A stretch of DNA of 64,000 nt from Triglochin maritima (lineage: Eukaryota > Streptophyta > Magnoliopsida > Alismatales > Juncaginaceae). Positions within the stretch are counted from its first letter, which is position 1. Every line of letters starts with the position of its first letter. The DNA is taken from NCBI GenBank assembly GCA_963682175.1, contig OY821792.1, forward strand, positions 31,928,652 to 31,992,651, in the 5' to 3' direction. The position numbers were made by a program, and so were the translations under genes. This document shows positions 60,614-64,000 of this stretch, one piece after another. The notes under the pieces were generated by a model. It had not been told where the DNA came from, did not search any database, and was given only the letters and a program-made list of their open reading frames with translations.

Positions 60614-61312
60614 AGTTCGGAATAAGAAGTCTATCTGTTCGGAATATGTTGTGTGTCTGTTCGGATTAAGTTGTGCGTCTGTTCGGAATAAGAAGTCTGT
60701 CTGTTCGGAATATGTTGTGTGTCTGTTCGGAATAAGAAGTCTGTATGTTCGGAATAAGAAGTCTTTCTGTTCGGAATAAGAAGTCTGTCTGTTTGGATTA
60801 AGTTGTGCGTCTGTTCGGAATAAGAAGTCTGTCTGTTCGGAATATGTTGTGTGTCTGTTCGGATTAAGTTGTGTGTCTGTTCGGAATAAGAAGTCTGTCT
60901 GTTCGGAATATGTTGTTTGTCTGTTCGGAATATGTTGTGTGTCTGTTCGGAATAAGAAGTCTGTCTGTTCGGAATAAGAAGTCTTTCTGTTCGGAATAAG
61001 AAGTCTTTCTGTTCGGAATAAGAAGTATGTCTGTTCGGAATAAGAAGTATGTCTGTTCGGAATAAGTAGTCTGTCTGTTCGGAATATGTTGTGTGTCTGT
61101 TCGGATTAAGTTCTGTGTCTGTTCGGATTAAGTTGTGTGTCTGTTCGGAATATGTTGTGTGTCTGTTTGGAATATGTTGTGTGTCTGTTCGGATTAAGTT
61201 GTGTGTCTGTTCGGAATAAGAAGTCTGTCTGTTCGGATTAAGTTGTGCGTCTGTTCGGAATAAGAAGACTGTCTGTTCGGAATATGTTGTATGTCTGTTT
61301 GGATTAAGTTGA
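60614..61312. repeat. 22-bp minisatellite (TCTGTTCGGAATAAGAAGTC type)
   Basis: About 32 units of a 22-bp repeat with a constant core TCTGTTCGGA and three alternating tails (ATAAGAAG, ATATGTTGTG, TTAAGTTGTG). A shorter run of the same unit lies at about 60235-60335. Because 22 is not a multiple of three and the unit lacks stops on the minus strand, it produces a 250-codon open frame there with a 22-residue period. That frame is not evidence of a protein. Confidence 0.93.
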
Positions 61313-61583
61313 TCCAACCTAAAAGTTAAAAACAATATTTTATTATGATAAGTCTGGACTCTGCACGAATAAAGGGTATGCACGTTGTCCTAGGGTCTGC
61401 ACGCTGTCCTAGGGTCTGCACTATCTGTGTATTGGGAAAAGAATCGTTCAACCTAAAGAACCGGCGTTTTTAAGAAGATCAAAGCACGTGAAGAGAAATT
61501 TTGCTGACTGGACGCTGACTCAACACGTCCACGTAAGGCGCGTCCGTGACGCCCGCGTCCGTGTATAAGGACCCTTTACTAAA

Positions 61584-62574
61584 TAAGGAGACACTATTTT
61601 GATCGTTATAATTAAGAAATGATCTAAACTAACTACACTTCTTTTGTTGCAAACAATAATAATTTAAATCTTGACGTTTTGACCAACTTTCATTGGTGAT
61701 CAATGCTTTTAAATTTGTCGAAGCATTGTCAATTTAGGAACGGTTTTTTTTCTTTCTTGGATTATCTTTTAGTGCACCATTAATGGCGCCCAGACAGTTC
61801 CCGGATGTCTGATTTTCTCTCTCAACCACGTCAGCTCAATCCCCCTTCCCCTTAAATTTTTCTTAATCACACTCAGAAACAACTCAAGCGCCCTACATTA
61901 TCTCCTTACACGCCATTCCGGGATCAATTTTAGGAAAAACACACAAAAACAAAGAATTCAAGAAAATATAAAGAAATAAAAACATATTTTCATAAAAACA
62001 ATTATAAAAAAAATAAAAATAATATTTAAAATATTTTCTAAACACAAAAACTCAAAAAAAACAAAAAAGTAACCAATAGGGGGACGTGCCCCCAACCAAC
62101 CAACCCATCCGCCCGGGTGGAAATTCGAGCGGATTCCCACCCGAATTTCCACCCAGGCGATGAGTTGGAAATTTTTTTAACAAAATAAAATGAGGTGTCG
62201 GACGGTTGGTTAATCCACCTGACGAGTAATGATGGCCTTAAAAGTGTGTTATTGGATCTTTGTTCACTTGTAGTTTTTATTAGTTAAATACACTTATAAA
62301 CCCAATAAATTGACTTGGTGTACTTGATATTTAGTGAGTAAATCCAAGTTAATCTCATTGGAATTTTGTTAACTTTATAATTAAATATTGAACATTTTAC
62401 ACACTTGGCCCATACAGAAACAAAATCATAATTGTATCCACCTTCCTCCTAAACACATGAATTTTGTTTAGGAAAAAAGTCAAGAATAGATACAGTCATA
62501 CAAGTTGTTGATTTTTATATGATCAATATTTTATTTTAACATAAGTTGGTCATCCATCTCTTTTTGCGCATCAC
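61584..62574. repeat. AT-rich flank with a GC-rich palindromic repeat related to the one at 18560
   Basis: The core at about 62065-62165 (CCAATAGGGGGACGTGCCCC, CCGCCCGGGTGGAAATTC) is, inverted, similar to the right part of the 18560-18880 repeat. It is embedded in A- or T-rich DNA with a TTTTCTCTCTC stretch at about 61826, also seen near 18090. Probably two members of one non-autonomous DNA element family; ends not defined. The rest is AT-rich without genes. Confidence 0.45.
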
Positions 62575-63225
62575 TAAAAATATTTTATCTTATGTCTAAC
62601 AAATTAATATTACAACATCTTGTTGATATTACGGTTGTTACCGTAATATTACTGTCAATAGAAACAATCATACAAGTTACATAACTTGTACTCATTCACT
62701 ACTGTGTTGGACAAAGCCTAACATATTCTACAAAAATAAAACTATACAGAATGTTTCAATTAAAAAATGATGTGTATTCCTATAGGAGATTGTAATTTTT
62801 TTAACGCATGTTATAATCTTCGATCACTTATTGAAACGTCTGTAAACCTCACATTATATCAAGAATCGCATTACATTTTACACATTATTAGTCGTCCATT
62901 TTTTTAATTTTGGGAAGGAGTAAAAATAATTTTATCTTACGTCTAACAAATTAATATTACAACATCTTGATATTACGTTTTGTGAATGTAATACCTTTTT
63001 AATATTACGTTTTACAAAATAATATTACAACATCTTTTTGATATTACGGTTGTTACCGTAATACTACTTCTAATAGATACAGTCATACAAGTTACATAAC
63101 CTGTACTCATTCACCATTGTGTGAGACAAACCTAACATATTCAACAAAAATAAGAGTATATCGAACGTTTCAATAAAAAATCAAAAATTAAAAAATAATG
63201 TGTATTCATGTAGGAGATTGTAATA
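62575..63225. repeat. Two direct copies of an AT-rich block
   Basis: The block beginning near 62580 (CTAACAAATTAATATTACAA) recurs near 62947; both copies continue through TTACGGTTGTTACCGTAAT (a 7-bp-arm inverted repeat), CATACAAGTTACATAAC, CTAACATATTC and TAGGAGATTGTAAT. Copies are about 220 and 290 bp; the second has extra ATTACGTTTT-type insertions. Nature unknown. Confidence 0.85.
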
Positions 63226-64000
63226 GTTTTTTTATTCTTCCTTGCATGTATTATTTTGTCCACGTATATTAATCTCTCTTGCAACTTATTCCTGCAATTT
63301 ACATGTATCTTCAGTTGTCACCCTGCAAAATCCCAAAGACAACATAAGACAATTATCAAGTATAATGCATTTTGACAAAGAAGATTAACTACTCGCGTTT
63401 TCTTATCCTTCCCAGTATGACAAGTTCTCGAGTCGTGGTTCGAATATTGCATGCACGTTTTACATTGTCTATGACTTTTGCTTGTGTTTTTCTCAAGATC
63501 TGATTGAATATGATTACTACTAAATTTCGATCTTCCACCTCTATTGCAAGAGAGATATTCTAGTTACAACTAAAACAATCAATATTACAGGTATCAATTT
63601 TATATTACGGTTCGAAACATCACTATTACAGTTTTCAATATTATATTACAGTACTCATATTTATATTGCGGCCGCCATTACGATTTTCCCCTTACAAATC
63701 AAAATTATTTCCGATTTACTTAATATGTTAATATCACAGTTTTCAATGTGAAAATCCGCTTTCAAAAGTAATTAAAAATCAAACTTACTCCATTTTCCAG
63801 TAGACCTGATTGAATTTCTCCGGACTTACAAGAGGTTGGATTTCGTTCTACAATTTCCATAATTTCGAATTTTGCCCTCTGAAAACAAATAGTAGTTCAA
63901 CCAAATAAAATTTTTACCACTACAAATAAAAGGAAACTAAGAAAAAAAAGCACATCCAATACCCAATTAATCGATTTTCATTAAACAAATACAAATCGAA
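63226..64000. other. AT-rich DNA, no gene seen
   Basis: Contains repeated short phrases such as ATATTACGGT and TATTACAG (63580-63680), similar in style to the direct repeat before it. No open frame of note. Confidence 0.55.

Larger units (their letters stand above)
59572..61574. mobile_element. MULE-like DNA element with a 22-bp minisatellite inside
   Basis: A 2003-bp element flanked by an identical 9-bp duplication TTTACTAAA (59563-59571 and 61575-61583), the size made by Mutator-like elements. The right end reads, on the minus strand, GGGTCCTTATACACGGACGC; the left end is a diverged version (GCGGACGCTAGCGTTCGGGA, starting at 59585). The inside holds a fragment like the start of a FAR1 DNA-binding domain (59856-60092), a duplicated block and a long minisatellite. 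It encodes no full transposase and shares its terminus with the fold-back element at 51326. Confidence 0.85.

Noticed and set aside
60614..61312. Possible CRISPR-like array
   Set aside because: Units are contiguous 22-bp repeats with no unique spacers, in a plant transposon.
60631..61383. 250-codon open frame on the minus strand with regular NPNRQTSYSEQTHN-type repeats
   Set aside because: It is a by-product of the 22-bp minisatellite: the period is not a multiple of three and the unit has no stop on that strand. No start context, domain or codon bias supports a protein.

Overview
The window reads as nuclear DNA of a flowering plant, most likely a eudicot. Genes are split by AT-rich GT-AG introns, the encoded proteins match plant families (UMAMIT transporter, CYP98A, plant NC2-alpha, VHA-F, RING-H2 ligase, POP1, glycine-rich protein), and the gaps are filled with Ty1/copia LTR elements, hAT-type MITEs and MULE-like elements. 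I could not name the species. No rRNA, tRNA or CRISPR array was recognised.

Layout: 1-2600 holds a partial copia LTR (minus strand) and an LTR-like non-coding block. A seven-exon UMAMIT/WAT1-like transporter gene lies at 4114-6288. A full-length but decayed copia element (7613-15226, TSD TGTTT) follows; a 2.05-kb solo LTR of another copia family (TSD GTGTG) is inserted in its pol. After a hAT-type MITE (17557-18041) and a GC-rich palindromic repeat come CYP98A (19219-23234), NC2-alpha/DRAP1 (24889-27639), VHA-F (28744-31139, minus) and mitochondrial GrpE (32607-35749, minus). Next are a second hAT-type MITE (37204-37690), a truncated copia element with an intact 3' LTR (39222-41872), a RING-H2 E3 ligase (43196-44221, minus), remnants of a membrane-protein gene, and a SAC3C-like pseudogene (48135-51239, minus). 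A near-perfect 1.6-kb fold-back element (51326-52914) separates that pseudogene from POP1 (52974-57608, minus). A small secreted glycine-rich protein gene (58507-58860), a MULE-like element carrying a 22-bp minisatellite (59572-61574, 9-bp TSD) and AT-rich repeats close the window.

The genes are unrelated housekeeping or metabolic loci and do not form a pathway cluster. The most unusual signal is an 8-10 bp palindrome, GGTCGACC (usually CGGTCGACCG). I hand-count 45 exact copies, almost all inside repeats. They occur as pairs about 19-23 bp apart (one pair is closer) in two copia LTR families, one unclassified LTR-like block and one hAT-type MITE. In the copia LTRs the arrays sit in U3, upstream of the TATA box; in one family the centres alternate 22/51 bp, a 73-bp period. 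The second strong signal is the fold-back MULE relative with two collinear 777-bp arms, a plausible hairpin-RNA source.

All exon models were built by hand from splice consensus and remembered family similarity; no search was run.
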